Source: Natronoglomus mannanivorans (GTDB lineage Archaea > Halobacteriota > Halobacteria > Halobacteriales > Natrialbaceae). From it: a stretch of DNA of 64,000 bases. The notes beneath the pieces are model-generated. The model saw nothing but the letters and a program-made list of their open reading frames with translations. It ran no database searches and was not told where the DNA came from. Position numbers and translations under genes: made by a program. Positions 51,653-59,884 of this stretch are shown one piece after another. The stretch lies in assembly GCA_025517485.1 (NCBI GenBank), contig JAOPKB010000001.1, forward strand, positions 62,001-126,000, read 5' to 3'. Each line of letters starts with the position of its first letter. Within the stretch, counting starts at the first letter, position 1.

Positions 51653-52441
51653 CTACTCGCCGTCGAACGAAATCGGCGTCGCCGCCGCCCAGATCTCCTC
51701 GAGTATCGACTCGGCCCACGCGACGGCTGCGGGATCGTTGTTCGTGATGATCCCCTTCAATCCCTCGTCGACGTAGACGAGGACCGTCGCCACGGCAGTC
51801 GTCTCCCCTCGAGAGACGATGAGGCAGTAGGGAAGCGAGGCGCTTTCGCTCGCTTCTCGAAGCTCGATCCGTCCAGTCGACAGCGCCTCCGAGACGGGTT
51901 CGTGGTGGCGACTCACCAGTCGGTCGAGGACGTCCGACGTCACGACGAACTCACAGTCGAGCCCGTCGACGATCGCGTCGCGGTAGACCGCCACGAGGTG
52001 GGCGAGAAACGCCGAGCCGAAGCCACGGTGATAGTCGGTCGACTGGGCAAGTCGCTCGAGTTCTCGCGCCGGGCGCTGGGGATCCGGACGCTGTGAGACG
52101 ACGACGTCTGCACCCTCGAGGAACGTCGGATCGATCGTCGTCTCGGGCGGTAACGAGGAGAGGACGGCGCGCGCGTCGACGACGTTGCTCACTCGATGGG
52201 AGAATCGATCGTACTCCGTGAGTGCGAGTTCACCCGCGAGGGTCGTCCGATACTCCCGCCCGTCGCGCTCGATCAGGTCGAGTTGCTCGAGGTCCCTGAT
52301 TCCGCGGTCGATCGTCGAGCGAGAGACGTCGAGCTCCGATGCGAGATCGCACTTCCGCGTCGGGTGCGTTGCGAGCCGCTCGAGGAGCGGTTTGCGTCGC
52401 GTGAGGACCGAGAGTAACGTCGCGTCGACGTCGTCGTCCAT
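51653..52441 (-). CDS. HTH regulator with FilR1-type middle domain
   Basis: A 262-residue transcription factor. Residues 10-75 are a winged helix (LTRRKPLLERLATHPTRKCDLASELDVSRSTIDRGIRDLEQL). The C-terminal 90 residues resemble the FilR1/DUF1724 domain (EFVVTSDVLDRLVSRHHEPVSEALS; VYVDEGLKGIITNNDPAAVAWAESILEEIW). Haloarchaea have dozens of such regulators; the ligand is unknown. The ATG at 52441 (MDDDVDATLLS) has a TATA candidate (GATAAATATT on the plus strand, 52466-52475) about 25-34 bases upstream, so it is leaderless. Confidence 0.85.
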   Translation of the reverse strand: MDDDVDATLLSVLTRRKPLLERLATHPTRKCDLASELDVSRSTIDRGIRDLEQLDLIERDGREYRTTLAGELALTEYDRFSHRVSNVVDARAVLSSLPPETTIDPTFLEGADVVVSQRPDPQRPARELERLAQSTDYHRGFGSAFLAHLVAVYRDAIVDGLDCEFVVTSDVLDRLVSRHHEPVSEALSTGRIELREASESASLPYCLIVSRGETTAVATVLVYVDEGLKGIITNNDPAAVAWAESILEEIWAAATPISFDGE

Positions 52442-52901
52442 CGAGAACAATCGTCCGTTCAGTCTGATAAATATTGGGGCCCATCGGTGATCGCCAGCTG
52501 CTATCGACCGTGCCTCGACAACGCTCGTCCTGACGCCGAGGCTTTGGGGCTGTTGTACACACCAATCCTGTCAGGCCGAAACGTGGACTCGGAGTCTCGC
52601 ATATAAATAACCGAAGTATTTATATCTCATCACCGTGGCGCTGGTCGTTGGGCCGACGAATGAGGGTATACCACCGGAGAATATACGTACGTGTGCCGGG
52701 GTGCCTCTGACAACCGGCACGTCCTGGGTGGATCGTCTTGCCCGGACCGGTCCTACCCACGGCTGCTACTTTCTGAGCGCTTGCCGACACTGTCCCCGAA
52801 TAGCGACTCCTCGAGTCAGCTCTCGCCGACGACTCACCGTCGAACGAGCGGTCGCGATACCGTGAGGACGTCTCCGGATCGGTGCCTGCCAACCGATCGC
52901 C
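52442..52901. other. 460-base intergenic region with AT-rich palindrome
   Basis: No convincing protein gene. It contains the regulator's promoter at the left and the palindrome at 52601-52625. The frames crossing it have no ATG start at a sensible place or no family resemblance. Possible home of a small RNA. Confidence 0.5.
52601..52625. promoter_or_regulatory. AT-rich palindrome, possible bidirectional TATA
   Basis: ATATAAATA (52601-52609) and TATTTATAT (52617-52625), perfect 9-base inverted repeat with a 7-base spacer, in a 65% GC background. Either half would be an excellent TATA box. Confidence 0.6.
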
Positions 52902-53969
52902 CTACTCGCCGAGGATCGCGTCTACGTCGGCGTGGTCGGTCAGCAGTGAGTGCATTCGGTCGACCGTCGAGACGTCGCGGGTCCGACCGCTCCGGACGAC
53001 GTCCTCGGCGCGTTCGACCGTCGTCAGCGTGTCCGTCTGGACCTGCAGGATCGGCACGCCCTTCTCGGCCGCCTGTCCGAGGATCGCCCCCGACGGCCGA
53101 TGACCGCCGGTGAGGAACAGACAGCGAACACCCGGGGCCTCGAGTGCGGCCGTGTGGATCTCGGCGCGGTCACCGCCCGTGATCACGGCGGCGTTTTTCG
53201 TCCGCCGGAAGTGACGAAGAGCGCTGTCGGCACCCATCGCGCCGACGCTGAAGCGCTCGATGTAGGTGTCGAGTCCCTCGCCGACGAGGACGGTCGCGCC
53301 GAGTTCCTCCGCGAGTTCCTCGACGGTGACGCCGGCCAGTCGCTGCTCGCGCGGGATCACGCCGTGGACGGGAACCCCCCGTCCCTCGAGGAACGGAACC
53401 ACGTCGGTCTCGAGCTGGTCGTAGGCCGCGTCGGAGACGTTGTTGAAGAGAACGCCGCCGAATCGGTCGCCCAGCAGGTCCGCCGCGGCGAGGACGTCGT
53501 CGACGTCGCCTGGAATCTCGTAGGGGGCGACCAGCAGCGCTCGCGCGTCGAGCAGTTGGGCGACGTCGACGTCGGTGAGGTCGACGATCCCGCCCATCTC
53601 GAGGCGCGCGCCGCCCTCGAGCAGCATCCGATCGTGGTCCGCTGCGAGCGTCTCGAAGGCGTCTTCGACGCGCCCGCGGAGTTCGTCGGGGTCCTCGCGG
53701 CCGCGGATCGCCTGCTCGATGAACGTCGGCGAGTAGACGACCGGTTCCATGTCGTGGATCTCGGCCTCGAGATCGAGCAGTTCGCGGGCGAGCATCGGAT
53801 CTTCGTCTAAGGTCTTCCCGACGTTGCTCTGCAGACGGGTACCTTTGGGTTTCATGTAGCCGACGCTGTCGCCCGCCTCGCGGGCCGCTTGTGCGAGTGC
53901 GAGCGTGATCGCCGTCTTGCCGGTGCTTTCTTCGAGTGAGGTGACGAGTGTGTTTCGAGTATCAGTCAT
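52902..53969 (-). CDS. Phosphotransacetylase-like P-loop and DRTGG domain protein
   Basis: A 355-residue protein. Residues 6-210 are a BioD-like P-loop domain (TLVTSLEESTGKTAITLALAQAA, with GKT; VGYMKPKGTRLQS; RMLLEGGARLEMGGIVDLTD); residues 215-320 are a DRTGG domain (LDTYIERFSVGAMGADSALRHFRRTKNAAVITGGDRAEIHTAAL). This matches the N-terminal part of Pta proteins and lacks the phosphotransacetylase catalytic domain. Its ATG overlaps the stop of the ADP-forming acetate-CoA ligase gene (ATGA, 53966-53969), so it is co-translated with it and may regulate it. No enzymatic role is shown. Confidence 0.85.
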   Translation of the reverse strand: MTDTRNTLVTSLEESTGKTAITLALAQAAREAGDSVGYMKPKGTRLQSNVGKTLDEDPMLARELLDLEAEIHDMEPVVYSPTFIEQAIRGREDPDELRGRVEDAFETLAADHDRMLLEGGARLEMGGIVDLTDVDVAQLLDARALLVAPYEIPGDVDDVLAAADLLGDRFGGVLFNNVSDAAYDQLETDVVPFLEGRGVPVHGVIPREQRLAGVTVEELAEELGATVLVGEGLDTYIERFSVGAMGADSALRHFRRTKNAAVITGGDRAEIHTAALEAPGVRCLFLTGGHRPSGAILGQAAEKGVPILQVQTDTLTTVERAEDVVRSGRTRDVSTVDRMHSLLTDHADVDAILGE

Positions 53970-56065
53970 TTGAACGCCTCCGTGTCCACGGTCAGTCTGA
54001 GGTCGATCGCCTGTACGCCCTCCGGCCCCGCGACCAGCGGGTTGATGTCGAGTTCGAGGATCGCCGGGAAGTCGGTCACGAGCTGTGAGAGTCGCTGGAC
54101 GGTCTCGACGACGCCGTCGACGTCCGCCGGCTGGCGACCGCGAGCGCCGCGCAACAGCGGCGCCGCCTGAATCTCGTCGACCATCTCGCGAGCCTCTCCC
54201 TCGCCGATCGGTGCGACGCGAACCGAGGTGTCCTCGAGAATCTCGACGAAGATTCCCCCGAGTCCGAACAACAGGAGCGGGCCGAACTGCGGGTCGCGAT
54301 TCATCCCGACGATCGTCTCCGTCGACGCCTCGAGGTCGAGCAGCTCCTGGACCTGAACGCCGAGGATCCGGGCGTCGGGCTGGTAGTTGCGGGCGCGAGC
54401 GACGAGGTCCTCGAACGTGTCCGTGACCTCCTCGTCGGCCACGCCGACGGCGACGCCGCCGATGTCCGATTTGTGTGAGATGTCTGGGCTGACGATCTTC
54501 ATCACGACGTCGCCGTCGATCTCCGCCGCGATCTCCCTTGCATCGGCCGGATCGTCTACGATCTCGCCGTGTGGCGTCGGAATGCCATAGGCCTCGAGGA
54601 GATCCATCGACTCGACGCCGAGTCGGTTGTCGTCGCGGTCGCGGGCTCGCGCCAAGATCTCTCGAGCGCGCTCCCGGTCGACGTCGAAGGTCGCCGGCTC
54701 TCCGACCGAGCGTTCGCTGATCTCGCGGTAGGTCGAGAGCGCGTCGAGTCCCGACACCGCACGTGCGGGATCGAAGTAGTTCGGAATTCCACTCTCTCGG
54801 AGCGTTTCCTCGGCCGCACGCGACCGCGCACCGCCCATCATGCTGGTGACGACGGGCTTGCCGTACTCCTCGGTACGCTCGATGACCACCTCGGCGAGGT
54901 CGGCGTAGTCTAGGACCGCTGTCGGTGCGCTGACGACGACCGCCGCGCCGACGTTCGGATCCGAGAGCGCGATGTCCAGCGCCTCGTCGAACCGCTCGAC
55001 GTCGGCGTCGCCGATCGCGTCGATCGGGTTGTAGACGTTCGCTTCCTCGGGCATGGCCTCGGCGAGCGCGTCGATCGTCTCGTCGGTAAAGGAGGCCATC
55101 CCCAGTCCGGAGTCGCCGATCGCATCCGTCGTCAGGACGCCGGGACCGCCGGCGTTGGTGACGACCGCGACGCCGTCGGTCTCCGGAACCGGCAGCCCCG
55201 ACAGTGCGCGGGCGTAGTCGAACAGTTCCTGGACCGACGCCGCACGGAGGACGCCAGCCTGCTCGAGGCCGGTCTCGTAGGCGCGCTCGCTGCCGGCGAT
55301 CGCACCCGTGTGCGAGGAGGCAGCCTTCGCCCCCGCGTCGGTCCGGCCCGACTTCACGAGGACGATCGGCGTCTCGTCGGTCACCTCGCTGGCCGTGTCG
55401 ATGAACTCGCGGCCGTCGTCGATCCCCTCGAGATAGCCGATGATGACGTCGGTGTCCTCGCTGTCGCCCCACTCCTGGACGAAGTCGGTCTCGTCGAGGA
55501 CGGTCTTGTTCCCGAGGGAAACGACGTCCTGAAAGCCGATCTCCTGCTCGTTGGCCCAGTCGAGGACCGCCGTGATGAACGCGCCCGATTGGCTCATAAA
55601 GGAGACCGAGCCCTCGAGTGCGTTCTCGGGGCCGAAGGTCGCGTTCATGCCGACGGCGGTGTTCATTATCCCGAGGCTGTTCGGTCCGACGAGGTTCAGG
55701 TCGAACTCGTCGGCGACACTCCGTAGATCACGTTCGCGCGCGGCGCCCTCGCTGCCGGTCTCGCCGAATCCGGCGGTGATGACGACGACGTTTTCGACGC
55801 CGCTCTCACCGAGTTCGCGGACCGAGTCGACGACGATCGGCGGCGGCACGACGACCACCCCGAGGTCGATCGACGGCGCGCTGGCCACGTCGGGATAACA
55901 CGTCATCCCCAGCACCTCCTCGCGGTTGGGGTTGATCGGGACGACCTCTCCCGCGAAATCGCCGCGGAGATTCTCGAGGATCGCCCGGCCGACGGCCCCT
56001 TTGCGATCGGTCGCGCCGACGACAGCGACGGTCTCCGGTGCGAATAGCTCCGATAACCTTCCCAT
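53966..56065 (-). CDS. acd: Acetate-CoA ligase (ADP-forming), single-chain
   Basis: A 699-residue enzyme that makes ATP from acyl-CoA (acetyl-CoA + ADP + Pi giving acetate + ATP + CoA), the archaeal route for acetate formation. The alpha part begins LSELFAPETVAVVGATDRKGAVGRAIL (CoA-binding Rossmann) and holds the phosphorylated H252 in SSHTGAIAG; GPNSLGIMNT and GGPGVLTTDAIGDSG are typical. The beta part (about 475-699) is an ATP-grasp (DLLEAYGIPTPHGEI, DGDVVMKIVSPDISHKSDIGGV, LELDINPLVAGPEG). Fusion of alpha and beta in one chain is the usual haloarchaeal form. Start ATG 56065. Operon with the DRTGG protein. Confidence 0.95.
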   Translation of the reverse strand: MGRLSELFAPETVAVVGATDRKGAVGRAILENLRGDFAGEVVPINPNREEVLGMTCYPDVASAPSIDLGVVVVPPPIVVDSVRELGESGVENVVVITAGFGETGSEGAARERDLRSVADEFDLNLVGPNSLGIMNTAVGMNATFGPENALEGSVSFMSQSGAFITAVLDWANEQEIGFQDVVSLGNKTVLDETDFVQEWGDSEDTDVIIGYLEGIDDGREFIDTASEVTDETPIVLVKSGRTDAGAKAASSHTGAIAGSERAYETGLEQAGVLRAASVQELFDYARALSGLPVPETDGVAVVTNAGGPGVLTTDAIGDSGLGMASFTDETIDALAEAMPEEANVYNPIDAIGDADVERFDEALDIALSDPNVGAAVVVSAPTAVLDYADLAEVVIERTEEYGKPVVTSMMGGARSRAAEETLRESGIPNYFDPARAVSGLDALSTYREISERSVGEPATFDVDRERAREILARARDRDDNRLGVESMDLLEAYGIPTPHGEIVDDPADAREIAAEIDGDVVMKIVSPDISHKSDIGGVAVGVADEEVTDTFEDLVARARNYQPDARILGVQVQELLDLEASTETIVGMNRDPQFGPLLLFGLGGIFVEILEDTSVRVAPIGEGEAREMVDEIQAAPLLRGARGRQPADVDGVVETVQRLSQLVTDFPAILELDINPLVAGPEGVQAIDLRLTVDTEAFK

Positions 56066-56160
56066 CAGTTCGAGGTTCAGCGAGAAGACGGATAAACGTG
56101 TTCGGTAGTTCTTGCGGGTCGGGAACTGTTCCGTGACGACAGATCGCCAGTCGCGGACGA

Positions 56161-57246
56161 TCAGTGCGTCGACAGTGCCGCGACGGACCGACTCGAAGCG
56201 GCGATCGCCAGCAGGTAGATCGCGATCGCGGTGACGACGATCGAGCCGCCGGCGGGAAGGCTCATGGAAACCGAGAAGACGAAGCCGCCGATGACTGCGA
56301 CCTGACCGAAGAGGATCGAGAGATACAGCGTCTCCCGGAAGCTGTTTGCGATCTGCGAGGCGGCGGCGACGGGGACGACGAGCATCGCGGCGACGAGGAT
56401 CACACCCAGTACTTGCATCGAGCCGACGACGACGACGGCGGTCATCACGATGAGCAACGTGTTGTACCAAGTGACGTTGAGTCGAGCGACGCGGGCGGCC
56501 TGTTCGTCGAAGGTGATGAACAGGAGCTGCTTGTAGGTGAGCGCCACGAGGACGACGACGGCCACGCTGAGGACGGCCATCATCCGGGCACCCTCGACGG
56601 TGACGATCGCGAGGTTCCCGAACAGGTAGCTCTCGATGTTGATTCCGGTGAATCCGCGACCGTAGCTGATGATCAGCGTTCCGACCGCGAAACTGCCGGT
56701 GAGCATGATCGCGATCGGGACGTCGCCGTAGGTGTTCGTTCGCTCGGCCAGCCACTGGACGGCGAGCGCGCCGAGGATCCCGACGACGAGCGCCGAGAGC
56801 AACAGGGAGATCCCCCAGTTCGTCGTGGCGCTGAAGAGGAAGCCGACCGCCACCCCGGCGAAGGCGGTGTGGGCGAGTGTCTCGCCGATCAGTGCCATCT
56901 CCCGGTGGACGAGGAAGGTGCCGACCATCGGCGCGACGATGCCGATGAGCACGCCCGTCGCCATCGACTGCCACATGAACGGGTGTCTGAAGACGTTCGT
57001 GCCGGCGAGTGCATCCACGTGTTCGCCGACGAGCATGAACTGCTCGTAGGCCGTTCCCAGCACCGGATACTCCCGCAACCAGTAGAGGGTGATGAACGCA
57101 ATCATCACGGCTGCGAGGGCGGCGACGAGGGCGATTCCGGCGTGTTCGATGATTCGCCTCACGCCGGTGTCGTCAGTGGTCTCTGCAGTGTCGACGGTGC
57201 CGGTCGTTTCGGTATTCTCGGTGCTATCGGTACTGTCGGTACTCAT
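56161..57246 (-). CDS. znuB: Zinc/manganese ABC transporter permease
   Basis: A 361-residue membrane protein of the ABC-3 (ZnuB/MntB) family with about eight helices after an acidic Thr/Asp leader (residues 1-28). Characteristic regions are MVGTFLVHREMALIGETLAHTAFAGVAVGF, YGDVPIAIMLTGSFAVGTLIISYGRGFTGINIESYLFGN, and ITFDEQAARVARLNVTWYN, with VLGVILVAAMLVVPVAAA. It works with the ATPase upstream (37-base gap) and the binding protein. ATG 57246. Confidence 0.92.
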   Translation of the reverse strand: MSTDSTDSTENTETTGTVDTAETTDDTGVRRIIEHAGIALVAALAAVMIAFITLYWLREYPVLGTAYEQFMLVGEHVDALAGTNVFRHPFMWQSMATGVLIGIVAPMVGTFLVHREMALIGETLAHTAFAGVAVGFLFSATTNWGISLLLSALVVGILGALAVQWLAERTNTYGDVPIAIMLTGSFAVGTLIISYGRGFTGINIESYLFGNLAIVTVEGARMMAVLSVAVVVLVALTYKQLLFITFDEQAARVARLNVTWYNTLLIVMTAVVVVGSMQVLGVILVAAMLVVPVAAASQIANSFRETLYLSILFGQVAVIGGFVFSVSMSLPAGGSIVVTAIAIYLLAIAASSRSVAALSTH

Positions 57247-57283
57247 CTATCCCTTCGCTCTCCGGTCTGTGATACTGTCGGCA

Positions 57284-58030
57284 TCAATGATGGTGGTGGA
57301 CGACTCGGCCACTCGAGCCGTACGCCTCCTCGAGCGCGTCGCTCTCGACGAACGACTCGGTGTCGCCGTGGTGGTACAGTTCTTTATTGACACACGCGAT
57401 ACGATTGGCCCGGTCAGTGACGACACCGATGTCGTGTTCGATCAGGATGATCGTGATTCCGTCCTCGTTCAGCGAGTCCAGCAGTTGGTAGAAGGCGTCT
57501 CGGGACTCGGCGTCGACGCCGACCGTCGGTTCGTCGAGCGCGAGCAGTTTCGTGTCGGAGGCCAGTGCGCGAGCGATGTACGCCCGCTGGCGCTGGCCGC
57601 CCGAGAGCTGGTTGATCCGCCGATCCGCCAGTTCGGCGATACCGACGGTCTCGAGGGCGTCCACGACGGCCTCGCGATCTCGATCGGTCAACCTCGAGTG
57701 GCCCGCGTGTGCGAATCGTCCCATCGTCACCACTTCGCGGACGGTGACTGGCATCGTCGAACTCTTCTGGGTCGATTGCTGAGAGACGTAGCCGATCCAC
57801 TCGCCGTGATCGAATTCGTCGACCGGCTGGCCGAACAGTTCGATCGAGCCGCTGTCGGGGCTGTGGAGTCCGAGCATGAGGTGCAAGAGTGTCGTCTTGC
57901 CCGAACCGTTTGGACCGATCAGGCCGAGGAAGTCGCCTTCCTCGACGGCCAAGGAGACGTTCTGGACTGCGGGCTGGCCACCGTAGGCGAACGAGACGTC
58001 CTCGAGGGTGACGATCGAACTGGAACTCAC
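57284..58030 (-). CDS. znuC: Zinc/manganese ABC transporter ATPase
   Basis: A 248-residue ABC ATPase. Walker A GPNGSGKTT (residues 39-47), Q-loop in GYVSQQST, signature LSGGQRQR, Walker B LLALDEPTVGVD, H-loop in ILIEHDIG. It ends with a histidine cluster (VVHHHH), in keeping with zinc handling. The start is GTG 58030, 2 bases after the binding protein's stop region, as expected in a single operon. Confidence 0.93.
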   Translation of the reverse strand: MSSSSIVTLEDVSFAYGGQPAVQNVSLAVEEGDFLGLIGPNGSGKTTLLHLMLGLHSPDSGSIELFGQPVDEFDHGEWIGYVSQQSTQKSSTMPVTVREVVTMGRFAHAGHSRLTDRDREAVVDALETVGIAELADRRINQLSGGQRQRAYIARALASDTKLLALDEPTVGVDAESRDAFYQLLDSLNEDGITIILIEHDIGVVTDRANRIACVNKELYHHGDTESFVESDALEEAYGSSGRVVHHHH

Positions 58031-58032
58031 GA

Positions 58033-59187
58033 TTACTGCGACCTTACTGCCTTCTCGAACGCGGGGACGTTTAGCTCTTCCATTTGCTCGACGTACCCCC
58101 AGCCCTGCTCGTCCCAGTCGGTCGTCGTTCCCTCGGCGGGGCTGATCTCCTCGACGGTCGTCGCGTCGCTGTTCTCGACGATCGTCTCTGCGAGATTCGG
58201 TGAGTCGAAGTGGTCGTAGAGAATCGTGTCGATCCCCTCGTCGTCGACCAGTTCGATGGTATCGGCGATGTCCGTGGCGCTCGGCGTGTCGTGGGGGGAG
58301 ACGCCTGACGGCGTGTGAATCTCGAAGCCGTAGCGGTCCTCGAGGTACTGATAGGAGTCGTGGCCGGCGACGACGACGGTGTCGTGGTCGGCATCGTCGA
58401 AGATGTTCTGGAACTGTTCGTCGAGGTCGTCGAGGCGCTCTTTGTACGCCGCGGCGTTTTCCTCGAAGGTCTCGGCGTTGTCGGGATCAGCGTCGGCGAG
58501 TCCCTCGGTGATGTTGTCGATGACCTGTTTTGCGCGGATCGGATCGACCCACACGTGAGGGTCTGCGTCACCGTGGTCGTGGTCGTCGTGGTCGTCGTCG
58601 TGATCGTCGTGGTCGTCGTGGTCGTGGTCGTCGTCGTGATCGTCGTGGTCGTCGTGGTCGTGGTCGTCGTCGTGGTTGTGGTCGTCGTGGTCGTGGTCGT
58701 CGTGATCGTCGTGGTCGTCGTCGTGGTCGTGGTCGTCGTGATCGTCGTGGTCGTCGTGATCGTCGTCGTGGTTGTGGTCGTCGTGATCAGAATCGTGATC
58801 CCAGTCAAGAAGATCGACACCCTCGAGCCCATCGATCACCGCGATATCGTCGTAATCCGCCTCGAGCGTCTCGGCGATATCCTGTGCCCACGAGAACTCC
58901 TGAATGTCGAGGTAGACGAACGCGTCGGTATCGGCAATGTCGCGGGTGAGATCGCCCTCCGGCTCCCATCCGTGACCCATTTCGCCGGCCGGTATCGGGT
59001 TCTCGAAATCGGCGACGTCACCGGTAATCTGCTCGGTCCAGTCGTAGAGCGTGAAGAACGCACCGTAGCCGGATTCGATACCGTCATTCCCGCTTGCCAG
59101 CCCCGCCTCGTCGAGACAACCGGCCAGTGTCCCGGTGGCCAGTGCTGCCCCAGTGCCGGTCAACACCGAACGTCGTGTCAGGTTCAT
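58033..59187 (-). CDS. znuA: Zinc-binding lipoprotein of ABC transporter, long His/Asp loop
   Basis: A 384-residue cluster A-1 binding protein. The signal MNLTRRSVLTGTGAALATG ends in the lipobox LAGC (Cys24), a Tat-type lipoprotein. The N-lobe ends near residue 130. Residues 131-206 are an extraordinary loop of His and Asp (units such as HDDHDDHD, NHDDDHDHDD) that would chelate many Zn2+ ions; ZnuA loops are usually 20-40 residues. The C-lobe continues PHVWVDPIRAKQVIDNITEGL, AGHDSYQYLEDRYGFEIHT and TILYDHFDSPNLAETIV. ATG 59187. Upstream, TTATTAAC occurs twice (about 59240 and 59271), possible regulator sites. Substrate Zn is inferred from the loop. Confidence 0.93.
   Translation of the reverse strand: MNLTRRSVLTGTGAALATGTLAGCLDEAGLASGNDGIESGYGAFFTLYDWTEQITGDVADFENPIPAGEMGHGWEPEGDLTRDIADTDAFVYLDIQEFSWAQDIAETLEADYDDIAVIDGLEGVDLLDWDHDSDHDDHNHDDDHDDHDDHDDHDHDDDHDDHDDHDHDDHNHDDDHDHDDHDDHDDDHDHDDHDDHDDDHDDHDHGDADPHVWVDPIRAKQVIDNITEGLADADPDNAETFEENAAAYKERLDDLDEQFQNIFDDADHDTVVVAGHDSYQYLEDRYGFEIHTPSGVSPHDTPSATDIADTIELVDDEGIDTILYDHFDSPNLAETIVENSDATTVEEISPAEGTTTDWDEQGWGYVEQMEELNVPAFEKAVRSQ
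58567..58797. repeat. GTCGTG/GTCGTC-type repeat coding for the ZnuA His/Asp loop
   Basis: About 230 bases of GTGGTC/GTCGTC/GTGATC units, the DNA of the znuA loop. It creates long empty frames of Thr or Val on other strands, which are artefacts. Confidence 0.9.
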
Positions 59188-59418
59188 ACTCGAGAATACG
59201 AGCACGAGGGTAAAAGGGTTATTATCTACTCCCCACTTCTTATTAACCCGTGTGCCTATAGTGGCGTTTTGTTATTAACAGCGGGGCTCGTTGGCCACTG
59301 TCACGTGTCGAACCCCAGAACAACCGATCGGACTCGACCGCGCGAGTCGGAGACCGCACGCTCGACGGTCCGTCCCGATGGATCCCCCTACAGACCAGTT
59401 GCTCCATCGAACCGTCGA

Positions 59419-59856
59419 TCACTTCAGACTCACCGAGAGACACAGACCGTTCTCGAGGCGACGATAGCCGGTTTCAGAACCGAAACGGGAATCGAACTCG
59501 GAACTCGAACAGACCTCGAACGCGTCGAAACGGATGACGAGCCGACCCGGATCGATCGTCGCCCGCAGCACCGGACCCCGGCTCGTCACGACGACGTACG
59601 GCGGCGCCCCAACGGGTGTCGCGGCCAGTTCGTGTCCGGTCGCGTCCACGGCATCCGAAAGGACCAGCGGCAGGCGATCCAGAATCCCACTCGACTCGAG
59701 ACAGTCCCGCAAGGGTTCGACGACGGCCTCGCGGTCGGTCACTCGATCTGACGTCCAGTCGGCGACGACCTGATCGGCACAGTAGTCGATCCCGTCACAG
59801 ACGGTTACGTGCTCGCGTTGAATCCGCCGACGTGCGACCCGGACGACTGGTTCCAC
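59419..59856 (-). CDS. Conserved haloarchaeal protein, unknown function
   Basis: A 145-residue soluble protein starting at GTG 59856 (EPVVRVARRRIQREHVTVCDGIDYCADQVVADW). Later features are SGILDRLPLVLSDAVDATGHELAATPVGAPPYVVVTSRGPVLRATIDPGRLVIRFDAFEV. Four Cys are scattered with no zinc pattern. I recall it as a conserved haloarchaeal DUF but not its number. It follows the PfkB gene by 28 bases on the same strand, so the two may be co-transcribed. Confidence 0.65.
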   Translation of the reverse strand: MEPVVRVARRRIQREHVTVCDGIDYCADQVVADWTSDRVTDREAVVEPLRDCLESSGILDRLPLVLSDAVDATGHELAATPVGAPPYVVVTSRGPVLRATIDPGRLVIRFDAFEVCSSSEFDSRFGSETGYRRLENGLCLSVSLK

Positions 59857-59884
59857 GACTGTCTCTCCCGTTCGTGGCCACCCC

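Noticed and set aside
52620..52892. Possible 90-residue minus-strand gene in the gap before the acetate-CoA ligase operon
   Set aside because: It has only a TTG start, no family match and poor haloarchaeal amino acid composition.
58567..58797. CRISPR array or minisatellite outside genes
   Set aside because: The repeats are short six-base units in frame with znuA, with no spacers. No CRISPR array is visible in the window.
58071..59751. Very long Thr/Ile and Val-rich frames on both strands over the znuA region
   Set aside because: They are shadows of the GTCGTG-type DNA repeat coding for the His/Asp loop; no family resemblance and the znuA frame is certain.
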